A stretch of DNA of 64,000 nt from Escallonia rubra (taxonomy: Eukaryota > Streptophyta > Magnoliopsida > Escalloniales > Escalloniaceae): contig JAVXUO010003173.1 of the NCBI GenBank assembly GCA_033065855.1, positions 248,001 through 312,000 on the forward strand, in the 5' to 3' direction. The translations under genes and the position numbers were made by a program. Below are positions 24,001-36,616 of this stretch, one piece after another (the stretch's first letter is position 1; the number at the start of each line of letters is the position of its first letter). The notes beneath the pieces are model-generated. The model was not told where the DNA came from. It made no database searches and saw only the letters and a program-made list of their open reading frames with translations.

Positions 24001-25403
24001 GTCCTCGTTGGTGTATAAAGTACTAAATGATAAGTACTTTCCTGATGGCGATATCTTTAACTATAGATATGGCGGTAATCCTTCATATACATGGAAGAGT
24101 ATTGCGACAGGAATTAAGGTGATCGAAGCAGGGTCGAGATGGCGTATTGGAAACTGCTCCCAAGTCAAGATATGGAAAGATAGATGGATTCCTATGCCAA
24201 CATCTTTCAAGATATAATCTCCTGTCAATCACTTGGATGACAATGCGATAGTGTCGGAACTTATTGATCAGAATATTGGAACATGGCATGACCAATTACT
24301 TGATTCAATATTTTGGCCAATCGAATCTGCATTGATTAAATCTCTTCCTCTTGGTTCAATGCAAAATGAAGACAGGCTGATTTGGCACTATGATCCCAAA
24401 GGACATTTCTTGGTGAAAAGTGCTTACATAATGGTGATTGATCAGAATATTCACACAAGCAAGGAAAGAGATATTGCAGGTACAAGCACAGGTGAGTATT
24501 TTCCATGGAAGTTTTTGTGGAAATGCAGAATTCCGAATAATGTGTGGTAAGGAGACAGAAGCTCTTATGCACGTCCTAAGGGATTGCACTTTCGCAAGAC
24601 TATTATGGGGTTTATGTAACTTGCAACAAAACGGAAATTTTGTACGAGCTAACTCGGTGATGTGGTGGATGATAGATATGCATGAAACACTACCGAGAGA
24701 GGAATTTGAGTTTTTCATCACAATTTGCCGATGGCTTTGGAAAAACAGGAATGATAAAAGTACAAATGTCTTGAAAAGGATGCTCTAGAATTATACTCCC
24801 TAGCCTGCCACTACAAATCAAGCTACTCAAGGTGGGATGGAAATAAGTAGAAAAATGACCGTTCTTGTAAGCTGGCGCCCCCAGATCATGGATGACTCAA
24901 ACTGAATTTTGATGGTGCAGTTTCTAAGGAAATTAATGCAATTGGTCTGGGAGCAGTGGTTAGGGACTTAACAGGTTCTTTCATTGCAAGTCTGACTAAG
25001 AGAGTGGACAATATGACTTGTCCAATGATGGCAGAGGCATTAGCTGCTTTGGATGGTATTAAGCTAGCTCAACAACTAGAATGTCAAAGACTGTGTATAG
25101 AAGAAGGTGATGCTGCTGACGTTATTTCTGCACTGAAGAGTAGTGAGACTAATTTATCGAAGATTGGTCATATTGTTGATGAAATCAAGAAACTGGCAGA
25201 TTCGTTTCAAGAGGTTTCAAATCTTACAGGTTAAAAGAACTGGGAACAGTGTTGCGCATTCTTTTGCAAAAGAAACGCTATTTGTTCATTACATTAGATA
25301 TTGGAGGGATGTGGCACCGAATTTTGTTATGCCCAGCATCCTAAAAGATGTACTAGCTTGATTCTCGATCTAAATAAAATCGATTCTGCATAAAAAAAAA
25401 AAA
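21054..25403 (+). mobile_element. Degenerate L1-type LINE, 5'-truncated, with target duplications
   Basis: The element ends in a poly(A) tract at 25392-25403. It is flanked by AGTATCAGCGTCAC (21040-21053) and AGTATCAGCCTCAC (25404-25417), a 14-base target duplication with one mismatch. Inside, in order, are a short ORF1 tail, an apurinic endonuclease domain starting MNFLSWNCNGFG at 21343, a reverse transcriptase (KATGPDGM near 22695, FRPISLCNVVYKI near 22887, LKLDMSKAYDRVEW near 23090, and the catalytic FADD near 23411), a zinc-binding region near 24500, and an RNase H-like domain (LNFDGA near 24903). Several stops and frameshifts (for example at 21489 and 21719) break ORF2. An RNase H after the reverse transcriptase is known for some plant L1 elements. 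Confidence 0.9.
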
Positions 25404-25417
25404 AGTATCAGCCTCAC

Positions 25418-25657
25418 TAAGAGGCAGAGGCGGAGCTAGTGGGTGGTACTGGTGGGCAGGTGGCCCTCTATTGCTCCAACATTTTTAAATTTATACGATA
25501 CATAAATAGCTCAAGATGACAAAAATGTAAACTTAAAATTTTAAAAATGCTTGAATGAGATGTCTTTTTAGTCATTTTACATGTTAAAGTATCTAATTCT
25601 AGGAATGCCTTTAGAAAAAATGTCGTTTTAATTATTTTAAATGCTAAACTTATACAA

Positions 25658-25719
<62 letters not shown>

Positions 25720-26094
25720 GTCCAAACTCCAAATAAGTAAAATCAACACAATACATATAGCGATAGAACGACACCCGCTACACTACATGCCTCACAGAAT
25801 TTCTTCTCTCCCTCTTCCGGCCGCCGGCAACGCTTTTTTTTTTATAATTTCTCTATTAAATATTTGTTGTCCACCTTAAGAGTAATGGCTGCAAAGGCAA
25901 TTCCTTTCGAATGTTTGGAACGCTGCTAATATTTTAGCGACAGATGATTGGGACAGAAAGAAAGCTAGTAGGATAACGACTAACGAGTGGGACTAAAATT
26001 AACATTAACAGGATAGAATGCTGCGCCCAGACGGCGGAATGGCAGCAGCGAGCGCGGCTACGTAATCCATAGACCCAACGAGGAAGAAGGAAGG
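25418..26094. other. Upstream region of the ERA gene
   Basis: Begins with GAGGCAGAGGCGGAGCTAG, a phrase often seen in dispersed plant repeats, then the AT microsatellite. About 250 bases before the start codon probably hold the promoter and 5' leader. I see no certain TATA box. Confidence 0.4.
25660..25713. repeat. (AT)n microsatellite
   Basis: About 27 uninterrupted AT dinucleotides. Confidence 0.95.
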
Positions 26095-29000
26095 ATGAGT
26101 CTGTCACTACAGCACGTAGCTACTCCTCTTCACAGAGATTGCTGCAACTTTCTCGTCAATTCTCACCACTCCCGCTTCGTAATCTCCAGCAGCAAGACTT
26201 GCCTCCGTCGATCCACAGCAAAAAACCCAGTCCGCCGGTATAAATCTCCACTTCAGGCCCCTTCTTCTTCTGCTGCTGCTGCTTCTGAAACCAGTTCTGT
26301 AAGCAGCGGGATTAGCAAGTCCGTGTTTTCGGAGAAACAGCTATCGTTGTACAGCGATGGAGCAACTCGAACTGAAATTGAAGAAGAAGAAGAGGATGGC
26401 GTGGACGGTGATGCTTATTATTCGGACGAGGATGAAGAGGAGGAATCCTCGTCGTCGACATTCTTGTCGTTGAGCGAAAAGCCGGACAGGAACACGGCGT
26501 TGCTCGACGACTATGAAATGGAGGAATTCGACTTCGTTTCTGACCCTAACCATCGCAGTGGTAATTTTTGTCCCCTTTTCCCATTTATATGATGCAACTC
26601 GAACGTTTAGACACTAAATTGAATTGGTTAATAAGTACTAGGGCGAAAGCAACAGGTAACACAGGTAACGCGACCGTTTACATGTTCAAGTTCTGTTCTA
26701 GGAGTTTGCAAGAGGTTAATGCGGACAAGCACTACGGAGGGAGTAATTGCGACCCGAGTGCAAATGGTTGAAGTGTGTGCTATTGGCATTGTTATTTTCT
26801 TGATTAGAAGGGAGGGAAGAAGGCTTGGGCTAGGTAATTCGGTGCTTGAACTATTGCACTGATAGTAACTAGACAAGGACTAGTTTTAGCAAATTATGAT
26901 GGGAAGGAAGTCTACTTCGACCATGATGTAAGACTTTATGATACTTAGACTGCTACCATTGGCTGGAAAATGTGGCATTGGAATCCTTTATGCGATATAT
27001 TTGGTGTATTTGGCACGAAAGTGATTGTAGGGATGCCTTTTCTGGTTAGTTATGGGAGTTGTATAGGTAGGTAATTGTGCACTTCTAGAAACCCCTTCGG
27101 TTGCATCTTGCTTTGTACTACAAGTGAATCGTAAGAGAAGAGGCACGTTGTCGTATGTTGAATATATTGCCACATAGTAGTGTAGCAGTTAATGAGAGGC
27201 GAGTGGCATGATTCCTTGACAGAAAGATAATCAAATTAAAAAACAATATGCTGAGGCATTGGTCAGTCCGTGATGTACTCTTTGTACAGTGTGTCATGAC
27301 ATATGGCATGAGGACCTTGCCCCTCTTTTATTCTGCACATTAGGCTTCATAAGAGCTAATCAGCGCGCCGCTTGATGGATTTGCATCATAAAGCAGCCCT
27401 TTGTTTTGAAGCCACACTGGTGATGTAAAGTCAAACTGAGAATGATACTTGTGGCATACGTATAAGTACCATTACATTAGCCTTGAAGAACTATGCTCCA
27501 ACCCTCCCAACTATGCATTGGCAGGAAATAAATGTTCAGCTTCTCAGTGAATTTGTAGCTTGTCTAACCCTCCCAACAAGTCAAGGTGAACCACCACCAA
27601 GTGCACAAACGAACCGAATGCATATAGCTAGCATAAAAGGGGGCAAAAGGAGTCTGCCTATTCCAAGAGACCTGAGCCTAGGTTGAGTCTGGAAGCAAGA
27701 ATAGTCGTCTAAAGGTTTTTGGTATTCTCAAAAGGTTCACATGTGATATCCTTTTCCTACTTTATCCTTCCTATATGGTGCTTTCAAGAATCACTAGTAT
27801 GTCTTCTTTGTTAGTTATTTATCTTAGGTACACCTGTGCAAAATTTTTTGCTGAGATAGACCATGAGAATTATAACTAGAAGAGTATTAGTGGGATGAAA
27901 GATCTAGCATGCAGCTTTATGACGGCACTGTGGTAGTAATGGGCATGTTCAGTTTTCCTAACATTTATGGTCTTGTACTACGTATATGAGATATCCTTGT
28001 TGGGGAGGAATTTAACTTGTTATGACATTTGGCTGGGAATCGATTCTTGTAACATTTTTTGTTTGCTTTTCTGGTTTTAGACAGTGTTTTCTGTTCTTTT
28101 CTCTCTCAGCAATATCAAACGGTCGTTATATAATATTGTCTTCCTTATGTGCTTCAGTTTGGCTAAAAGGACTTCTTGCAGGACAAAACAATTTCAATAT
28201 GATCATAAGGAAAGCATATATAATTTATTGGTGATTCTTGCTTTAATTTATAAATGTGCCATTTTGAGTAACTTGGGTATTTGATATCAACAAACGCAGG
28301 CTATGTGGCTGTAGTTGGCAAGCCAAATGTTGGAAAGAGTACGCTTTCAAACCAAATGGTGGGGCAAAAGCTTTCAATTGTGACAGATAAACCTCAAACC
28401 ACGAGGCATAGAATTCTTGGTATATGTTCTGGCCCAGAGTATCAGGTTTGAAACGTTGCTGTCGTTAACCTCATGCAGTCACTCCTAAATATACTCGTTT
28501 GTTCCTATGGAATTAGGCAATGACACCGAAAGCAAATTAGCTCGCTGCTGTAACCTAAAATCAATCCTAAATGGTAATTGTAACTTTAAGAGCACTAGGG
28601 GTTGGAATTCTATATATTTCAATTTCCTCAGCAGGGTCTTTGTCCCAAGATAGCTTAGAAAATTCTATCTGGTCCTTATCTGAATTGTTTGCGTAGGAAC
28701 TGGCGATGACTATCAACTGATCATGCTGTTTTACTTAAGCCTTGAGAAGCTTCTTTTAGGTTATCAGTGTTTAAAAGACAATTATGGTGTTGATTGCATG
28801 ACAGTTGAAAATTAGGTAGTAATGTTTTTGTCCATTGATGGACCTTTGGACCTGCGTATTTACAGAAGACTATGACCAGCCAAAATCCAAAACATGGATA
28901 GATGCTTTAGATAGTATAAAGGTTACAAGAGGAACAAAGGTTTGATATATTGGTTAAAGAAAACACCCCAAAAGGAGTCAATTGATATTCTGGAAAATAA

Positions 29001-32000
29001 TTGCCTACTTTTAAAGAAGAAGGACCAGATTATGACTGCTTAAGTGACTCGCCATTAAATAATGCATGGCCATTACATGACTGAAAATTAAAGACTGAGT
29101 AACTGACTCCAATAGAACTATAATTATGATTCTTAACTTGATAGCTTTTCCCCTGCTCCCTTATTTTCCAGGTTTATTAATTTCAGTTTGGAAGCAAAAT
29201 ATTGGTCATGCAGATTTATGATTCAATCATGCTCTTTGGCTTTTTCACTACATTATGCTGTTAAAATGTTACCTCAGGTATGTTTTCCTCTGTAGATGAT
29301 ACTTTATGACACACCCGGTGTTATTGAGAAGAAAATGCACATGTTGGACTCCATGATGATGAAGAATGTCCGGAGTGCTGCCATTAATGCAGACTGTGTT
29401 CTGGTTGTTGTGGATGCGCGCAAGGCTCCTCAAAATGTTCGCATCATCTTTTGAGACTCTAGTTAAAGAACTGCTTTGCCTTTTGCTAAAATTTTGTTTG
29501 TGTTTAGATCGATGAAGTGTTGCAAGAGGGTCTGGGGGACCTCAAAGACAAACCACCCATTTTGCTGGTTTTGAATAAAAAGGACCTGATCAAACCTGGA
29601 GAAATTGCCAAGAAGCTCGAGGTAAGGACATTTTTCTTCCCTTATTTTCTGAAATACATATGTGCAGCTTCAGCGCTTTGTTGATGGATCCTTATGCCCA
29701 CACATTCCCCTCCCCCAGGGTTTTATAAGTAATTTACTGGATCATAACCTCCTTGTGATGACTGGAGTTCTTGCTATATCAGATCTTCAAAGTAAGTCAT
29801 CCAGTAAGTAAGCAGAATAGGGTTCCAAATTTATCCTGTTGAATAATGCTTCCAGCTGAGTATGGGTAAAAATGTGTATTAGTTACTTGCACGATACATG
29901 TATAAGTTGTTCTGAAGAGAAAATCACCATAGAATCTGATGTTCCTGGGATTGAGCTAGCCCTTTTTTTGTATTCCTAGTTAATCATATCCATCAAAAAT
30001 TTCATTTCTTATTTATCACGACAATGGTGATTACTGTCACGTGTTTCATTTCTTTCCATACTAAAACTGATTATCATATATCTTGCAGTGGTATGAGAAG
30101 TTCACTGAAGTGGATGAAGTCATACCCGTGAGTGCCAGATATGGCCAAGGGGTGGATGATGTCATGGACTGGATAGTTTCAAAGCTTCCTCTTGGGCCAT
30201 CTTTATATCCGAAGGTATATCACGTGTCCTGTTTATTCTTTTCTTTGCTAAATATAAACGTTGCTGATACTTGATAAATAAAAATTGAAAATTTGACATC
30301 AGTAAGCTATTTTTAGATCTTTATCTTATCATCCTCGGCCTATCAATTCTTTCTTACCATAGTGGAACGTCTTAGATGACCAGCTACTAGAATTTCACTC
30401 AGATATTTGAAGTTCATGCATGCAATGAAATTAGTCTGCCGATTCTACAATCTTGAGGAGAACTAGAGGGGCGAGTGAGGGAGAGAGAATATAAAGATCT
30501 ACCTCACACATATATGTCAGGGTATATGTTTCTGGCTGTTCATGGTTTATGTTGAATTTGTGCATCCTGCTGAATCTAAGACAAATTATAGATGTCTGTC
30601 TGTCTTACTTAAGCTTTAGTGTGAAATTGGTGTTAGTTAGCCCTTAGTTGTCGGTGTCTTGTTTCTTTCACAATTTCACATTACTCATAGCTGTATGCCT
30701 GAAGGGCTCGCATCATCCTGATGCCTGGCAAATGCTTTTAGGCTACATTTCTTGTGCAGTCCGTATTTGTAATTTCTGCTCAAGAAGATTTCGTACTCTT
30801 AGTATGATTACAACTGGCTTTGAAGCAGAGCAAAGAGTAAAGTGAGAGGCTTAGTTGCAGGATTCGGCCCAAAGGGCTACGAATTCTGCTGGATTCGTGA
30901 ATCTACTCTCATAACCTAGGAGCTTCGTGGAATCGCGATTCAAGGTGTGGTCGGGGAAAGAAGGAGTCTTACCTTACCCCGTGGCAGCAGAAATGACCGA
31001 TGTTGGCATGGGTTATCGCTGCACCTCAAATCACTTACAGTTAAATGCCAGCGTTGATACTTTGTGATTTGAGAAAGCAGTATTATGGACAAGAAGTATT
31101 ATATTCTTTAATGAGTATGCTCTGATGGATGTCAATGTATTTCGCTGTTAGTGACTGTTACTATGGAGATTCGGCTTTCATTTTGGTCTTTTGCCCTTAA
31201 TTCAGTCTTTCACAAGCTTTAATATTCAGTCTCATCATCCTCAAATGAACTTTACAATATAAGATAGCCCCTTTTTTTCTCCTCCTCCCCTCAATTTGGC
31301 TGTGATAGAAAGTCACTTACTTATATGATATTAACCACAGGACATTACTAGTGAGCACCCTGAAAGATTTTTTGTAGCTGAAATTGTCAGAGAAAAGATC
31401 TTTATGCAATACCGGAACGAAGTTCCCTATGCATGTCAGGTATCGCGAAGTCCTTCAAAACCTCAAATTTAACTCTGGCTGGCTAGATATAACTTATGTT
31501 TTGTTCAGTTCTTTATCTTGATTCCTTTCTATCTTTTCACTTGATATTTTTTTGCTTCTTATCAGAAAGCTATTTATAATGGACAATAGTGGGTTAAGAA
31601 TCTTTGAATCTGACAGGTTAATGTAGTGAACTACCAAACTAGACCAAATGCAAAGGATTTCATTCAAGTTGAGATTGTGGTTGAGAGAAACTCACAGAAG
31701 ATTATCCTCATTGGAAAGGTAAGTTTGAAGATTTAACCGCTATTCTTTTTCCCCTCCATATATATATGTTGACGGTTAAACAGATGACTGCTTGATAGAG
31801 ATGCACTAGACAAAATGATGCCACTAGACAAGTGCCTGTCCTCTATTTAAAGTCGAGTGGAGGGAGTAAGGAGGGGAAGAGGAGGTTGATGTCCTGAAAG
31901 AGGGAGTTGGATAGGCCCAAAAGGTGCCATCCAGCCCAAATAGTGTCTTAGGAGTTCTGAAGTGTGCCTGGGCAGTGGTCGGTTGGCTGCTGTTGGACTG

Positions 32001-33163
32001 CTACTCAAAGGCAATTGAAAATCTGGCAGAGGCATCCACAGTAAGTCTTGTAAGAGAACAGTCTCAGGGCTTTGTTGCGCCACCCTCTGGTGGCAGCTGC
32101 CTTGGAGATAATAATGAACTCCACTTGGTGTTATGTATGATAAGTGGACAAAGTTATTCTTTGTCAGGTCAACGCGGCACTATTTGCTCCTAAAGTATAG
32201 ACCTGCCAAGTTAAGATTCTCATATCATGCCACCATCACTGACAAGCACCTGCTATTTAGAGGGAGCAGTTCAAGGATAACCATGATATTGGACTGCCAA
32301 GTTAAGATCCTCATATCATGCCACCATCATAGACAAGCACCTGCTATTTAGAGGCTTCCTGGAGTTACTCAAACCTGGGGCAATTGTCTCTAGGTTTACT
32401 TTGCATATATTGTGCTGAATGTCTGGGCCTTCGGAGCATGCTTTGGCATCTACCTTGAGGTGGTTTTTATGACAAATCACAAGCAAGTGTAATTGACTGT
32501 GTTGGTTGTGTGGTTTCTTTTTTCAGTATTCCTTTGTGGGGTTAGTGTAGAAAAGTTAGAAGTAGCATTTAAGCTGAAAGAATTAAATGAAGCTCGAATG
32601 AACTGGTATCACTAGTAATGGTGTATCATCAAGAAAGTCCTGGTCTGGACCTTGGAGACTGCTCGAGATTCTGTATTTTTCTGTTCTTATGATTTATTTT
32701 TCATTTCTTTCATAAATTCAAAGCTATACATGAGAAGTGATGGTAGACAAAGTTTCGGGAAGTTCTTAACTGGTTTGAAACCAAAGCTATAAGGTTTTAA
32801 AATTACAAGGCAGTGCATGTGCTGCTTTCATTTCATGCATTATTGCGCAGGAAGGGAGGGCTTTGAAGGTACTTGCAACGGCTGCACGACTTGACATTGA
32901 AGACTTCTTACAGAAGAAAGTATTTTTGGAGGTAACACTAATAATCTGCTTTACCAGTGCAATTTTAACATGTATACTTTGACTTGGAATATATCAACCC
33001 TTGCAATCTGTAGCAGCAGTTTGTGCAATACTCAGGGTTTTGAAGTGAAAAATGAGATGCTCAAATGCCAATTCTACAGGTTGAAGTTAAGATAAAAGAG
33101 AATTGGAGGCAAGATGAAGGACTCTTGAAGCATTATGGTTATGGGGGGAAAATTCGAGCTTAA
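26095..33163 (+). CDS. GTPase ERA-like, chloroplast type (nine exons, 452 aa)
   Basis: Exons: 26095-26560, 28300-28445, 29296-29436, 29508-29621, 30089-30214, 31341-31439, 31617-31718, 32851-32931 and 33080-33163; all junctions are GT-AG and in frame. The N-terminus is rich in Ser and Arg, like a plastid transit peptide, followed by an acidic linker. The GTPase domain shows G1 GKPNVGKS (residues 162-169), G3 DTPG (209-212), G4 NKKD (274-277) and G5 SA (304-305). A C-terminal KH RNA-binding domain has GKEG near 397-400. ERA proteins bind 16S-type rRNA and act in small-subunit assembly; a plastid location is inferred. The start is the first ATG of the open frame. The counterpart recalled in Arabidopsis is At5g66470. 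Nothing essential is missing, and I expect a working gene. Confidence 0.95.
32202..32355 (+). repeat. Tandem duplication in ERA intron 7, period about 90
   Basis: A block of about 64 bases containing GCCAAGTTAAGATTCTCATA recurs 90 bases later with few changes. Confidence 0.75.
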
Positions 33164-33918
33164 TGTTGTGGAATTGCGTTTGAGAATTTGATATATATGG
33201 AAGATGAGGTTCTTTATATGGAAGATGAGGTTCTTTATATGGAAAATTCGTGATAACATTGAGGTTACGTGATTAGGTGCCCGTGTTTGTCACAACTAAC
33301 TTGGAAACTTATCAGAAGCTTAGCACAAACAGGTGCTAGAGTCGTCAAAAGGTTGCTTAGTCTTCAAGGTAAAGAAAGTGATGGCATAGTTCTAATTGTG
33401 CAGACCTGCATTGAAATTCTAACGGGCGTGCAAAGGGCCTCATCGTTGTAATTGTTTCTCTCCTCTCTCGTTGCTGTTTGTCCAACCCCAGCTCCATGTC
33501 TTCACTCTCGTCAACTCGATGGCAGGACCTTGTTTGGTTTCAGTGCTCTCTATACACTGGTGGAAACTGGTTTCTTGAAGCCAAGAAGCGAGGCAGGCAG
33601 TAGAATTGCAGCGGTCTTCTGCTTTTACTAAATTTTTGAGACGATGGTATCAACTTTATCGGAAATGAGGGGGAAATATGCCTAGCCTAGCGTACCAAAA
33701 AAAACTAGGCATATTTCTCCCCTTCGATGTCTAAATTCATGGTAGTATAACGATGGGATCAAGTCCTATCTATCCTCCATCTTTTCCTTTATTTGATCCA
33801 ACATCACGAGCAAAAGAAGCATTTTATCTTGTTGGGATGGAAAACAGGAGGGATTTCATTTCCCATCATCATGTCTACCAAACATGCCCTTAAGATGATA
33901 ATTTGTTGATTTTTGGGG
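33164..33918. other. ERA 3' flank
   Basis: Includes a short local repeat (GGTTCTTTATATGGAAGATG-like, near 33195-33245) and otherwise unremarkable sequence, up to the target duplication of the next element. Confidence 0.4.
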
Positions 33919-33926
33919 GTTGTATT

Positions 33927-35065
33927 TAGACCTGGCAAACGGGTATGCCCGCGGGGTACGGGTAATTCCGGTCAGGGTTAAAAATACTCGGATTTTTTCG
34001 GGTAGCTTTTTTCTATACCCATACCCTACCCGGGCCGACCGGGTAATATCCGCGGGTAAATTTATTTTTTATATATAAATATTTTTTTGATAGTTAGGTT
34101 AAAAAAACCACTTTTTTTTCCAGCACATTTCTTGTTGTTCAAAGTATTTTTAATTTCACAAAAATCAAAATTAAAGGAAAGAAAATGCACACAATAATAA
34201 CCAGCCAAATAACATGACACCTGATCTGCTGATTAATACCAATTACCAGCAATTCAACTAAACACTCAAGAATGGATATAGCCACAGATCCAAAAATATA
34301 TTAAAAGCTACATCACAGATAGTTTTCATCATATTAAAAATTACATCACATTATCCAAACGATCTGCGCATTGAAGGCCTTCCCAATTATGTTGTCGAAC
34401 AACAAAAATTTAGGACAACGGAGTTGAAACGACCGTCGATCCGCGAGGCGTCAGCCGTTGATGACGGATAGAGAGACAAAGAGGTCCTATGTCCATCTGT
34501 GGGGCTGTGGAGGTGTCAGGGCCGTCGATCTGTGAGAGAGAGGTGGCGGTCACGCGTCACAGCCGTCGATTTGTAAGAGAGAGAGAGAGAGAGAGAGAGG
34601 TGGCGGTGAGGCGTCGTGGCCGTCGATCTGTGAGAGAGAGGTGGCGGTGAGGCGCCGGGGCCGTCGATCTGTGAGAGAGAGGTGGCGGTGAGGCGTCGTG
34701 GCCGTCGATCTATGGTGGTTCTTGAGTTAGTGAGGGTGAGAGATCGGAGTTGGCGTCGCCGCGTCACTTGTTTTCTTATGAATGAGGGTCAGAGAGAAAG
34801 AGAAAGAGGGAGGCGACAGAGAGTTGAGATTAGAGAGGAGAAAGAGTGAATGAGAAATGGTATTTGAAGTGTCACAAACCCTAAAACAAGCCTAGAACTC
34901 GTGTAACCCGGGTAATCCGTACCCTGCCCGGACCGAACCGGGAAAAACGGGCCGGTCCGGGTACGGGTCCAATTTTAACAGGTAGCGTTTTGGACTGCCC
35001 GTACCCACGAATTCTTAACGGGCCTGGGTGGACCCGCGGGTACGGGCCAAAATTTGCCAGGTCTA
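33927..35065. mobile_element. hAT-type non-autonomous element, TAGACCTGGCAAA family
   Basis: Terminal inverted repeats TAGACCTGGCAAA at both ends enclose 1139 bases. They are flanked by a perfect 8-base duplication, GTTGTATT (33919-33926 and 35066-35073), the hAT hallmark. Near-terminal sequence is rich in CGGGTA and CCCG motifs while the middle is AT-rich. No transposase is visible. Confidence 0.9.
34521..34715 (+). repeat. About five 41-base units inside the hAT element
   Basis: GCCGTCGATCTGTGAGAGAG followed by AGGTGGCGGTGAGGCGTCG recurs near 34521, 34561, 34619, 34660 and 34701. One copy carries an expanded GA run. Confidence 0.8.
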
Positions 35066-35155
35066 GTTGTATTGTATGTATATGTAATGGTGGGGGGAGA
35101 ATTCAAGAAAAAAAAGAAAGAAAAAGGAAAGAAACGATCAAAACATGGTACGATG

Positions 35156-36608
35156 TAGAGGTGTCAAAAGGGCCGGGCGGCCCGCGGGCTGGCCCGACCC
35201 GGCCCGGTTCTGGCCCGGGCTGGCCCGGCCCCGTCCATGAACAGTAGCGGCCCTGCACAAGGGGGCCTGGGCCTGGACCAGGCCTTCAGATTCTGCGAAA
35301 AAGCCCGGCCCGGCCCGGCCCGGAAACGGCCCGGTTTTGGCCCGGCCCGAATCCAGCCCGGTTTTGGCCCGGGCTTGGCCCGGTTCTGCGGCCCGGTTCT
35401 GGCCCTGTAGGCCTGTTTGGCATTTTCTGTTTCATTTCTCTTCTATGTTTCCTGTTTTCTTGTTTTTTTGTTTTCTGTTGGTTCTTCTTTCTTTCCCATA
35501 AGGGAAAGGTTTTCCCTTTTTTTTTCTTTCATTATCTTCCACCCAATGCATCCATTATCCACATATCCCATATTTTAACATTTAACTAACATAGTAATTG
35601 TAAGTTGTAACAAGGAGGAGGTGGCAAGACTATAAAACATGGTTTTTTTTAATTATTTTTTATAAAATTACACAAATGTCCCTAAACTTTACGTATTTAT
35701 AAAAGCACCCCAAACTTTGAGAGTCATGGTGATATTATTGAGAAACGTCTCTATAAGAATATTGTTGCTCCGCACTTAGGATAATTAGCAATCATTTTTC
35801 AGTAGACTTTCGGACAAAGAAACGTAATCTTGGGACATATTTTGAGATCGAGATTTGTGTACTATTCGAATTATACTTACAAGATTTTCTTTGATTGCAC
35901 GATTTTGACAAATCTCATATTCACGTCTCTTACGAAAACAACAAGAATTGGCACACAAAAAGAAAACATTTTTTTGCTTCTCGCTTTTGCTCTAGTTCTT
36001 TTTTAGTATTGAGGAATGATAATGGTAAAATATAAGAGCGCATCAACAATAAAGTTTTTCGAGCCTCAACCCATTATTAAAAGTAAAAGTAGCCTACAAC
36101 AGTTTGCTCTATATAACCATCATTGTCGCTAAATGTTATTAGTGTCATTTTGCATGCATTCTTTTAACAATTGTTTTAGCATTACAATCGTTTTGCATAC
36201 GTTCTTTTAAGAATTGTTTTAGCGGGTTATAAAATAAAAGTTACTAGACATATTTAAAAGGAAATACTCATGTAGTAACCAATTCTTTTTTCCCAATTCA
36301 AGATAAATTCATGAGGAAGTTGTATCTCTAATAAAACAACATTATGAGTAAAGAGGGATAATTATAGCCAATTAAAGAAAGAAATTACACAAAAAAAAAA
36401 AAAAAATTTGGGCCCGGGCCCGGCCCAAGCCCGGCCCTAAATATTGGGCCTAGGGCCAGGGCTTGGACTGGGCCTAGCATTTCTCCCAGTCGGCCCGGCC
36501 CGGCCCGGCCCGGTTGGCAGCCCCACAGGCCCGGCCCCGGCCCGGCCCCACAGCAGGCCCGATGGGCTTGGGCTGGGCCGGCCCAAGCCCGGCCCTTTGA
36601 CATCTCTA
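35156..36608. mobile_element. hAT-type non-autonomous element, GGCCCGG-rich family, copy A
   Basis: Ends are TAGAGGTGTCAAAAGGGCC and, reversed, TAGAGATGTCAAAGGGCC. A perfect 8-base duplication GTACGATG flanks it (35148-35155 and 36609-36616). About 300 bases at the left end and 230 at the right are extremely GC-rich with many GGCCCGG and CCGGGCC palindromes; the centre is AT-rich. It shares its ends with 49427-50280. Confidence 0.9.
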
Positions 36609-36616
36609 GTACGATG

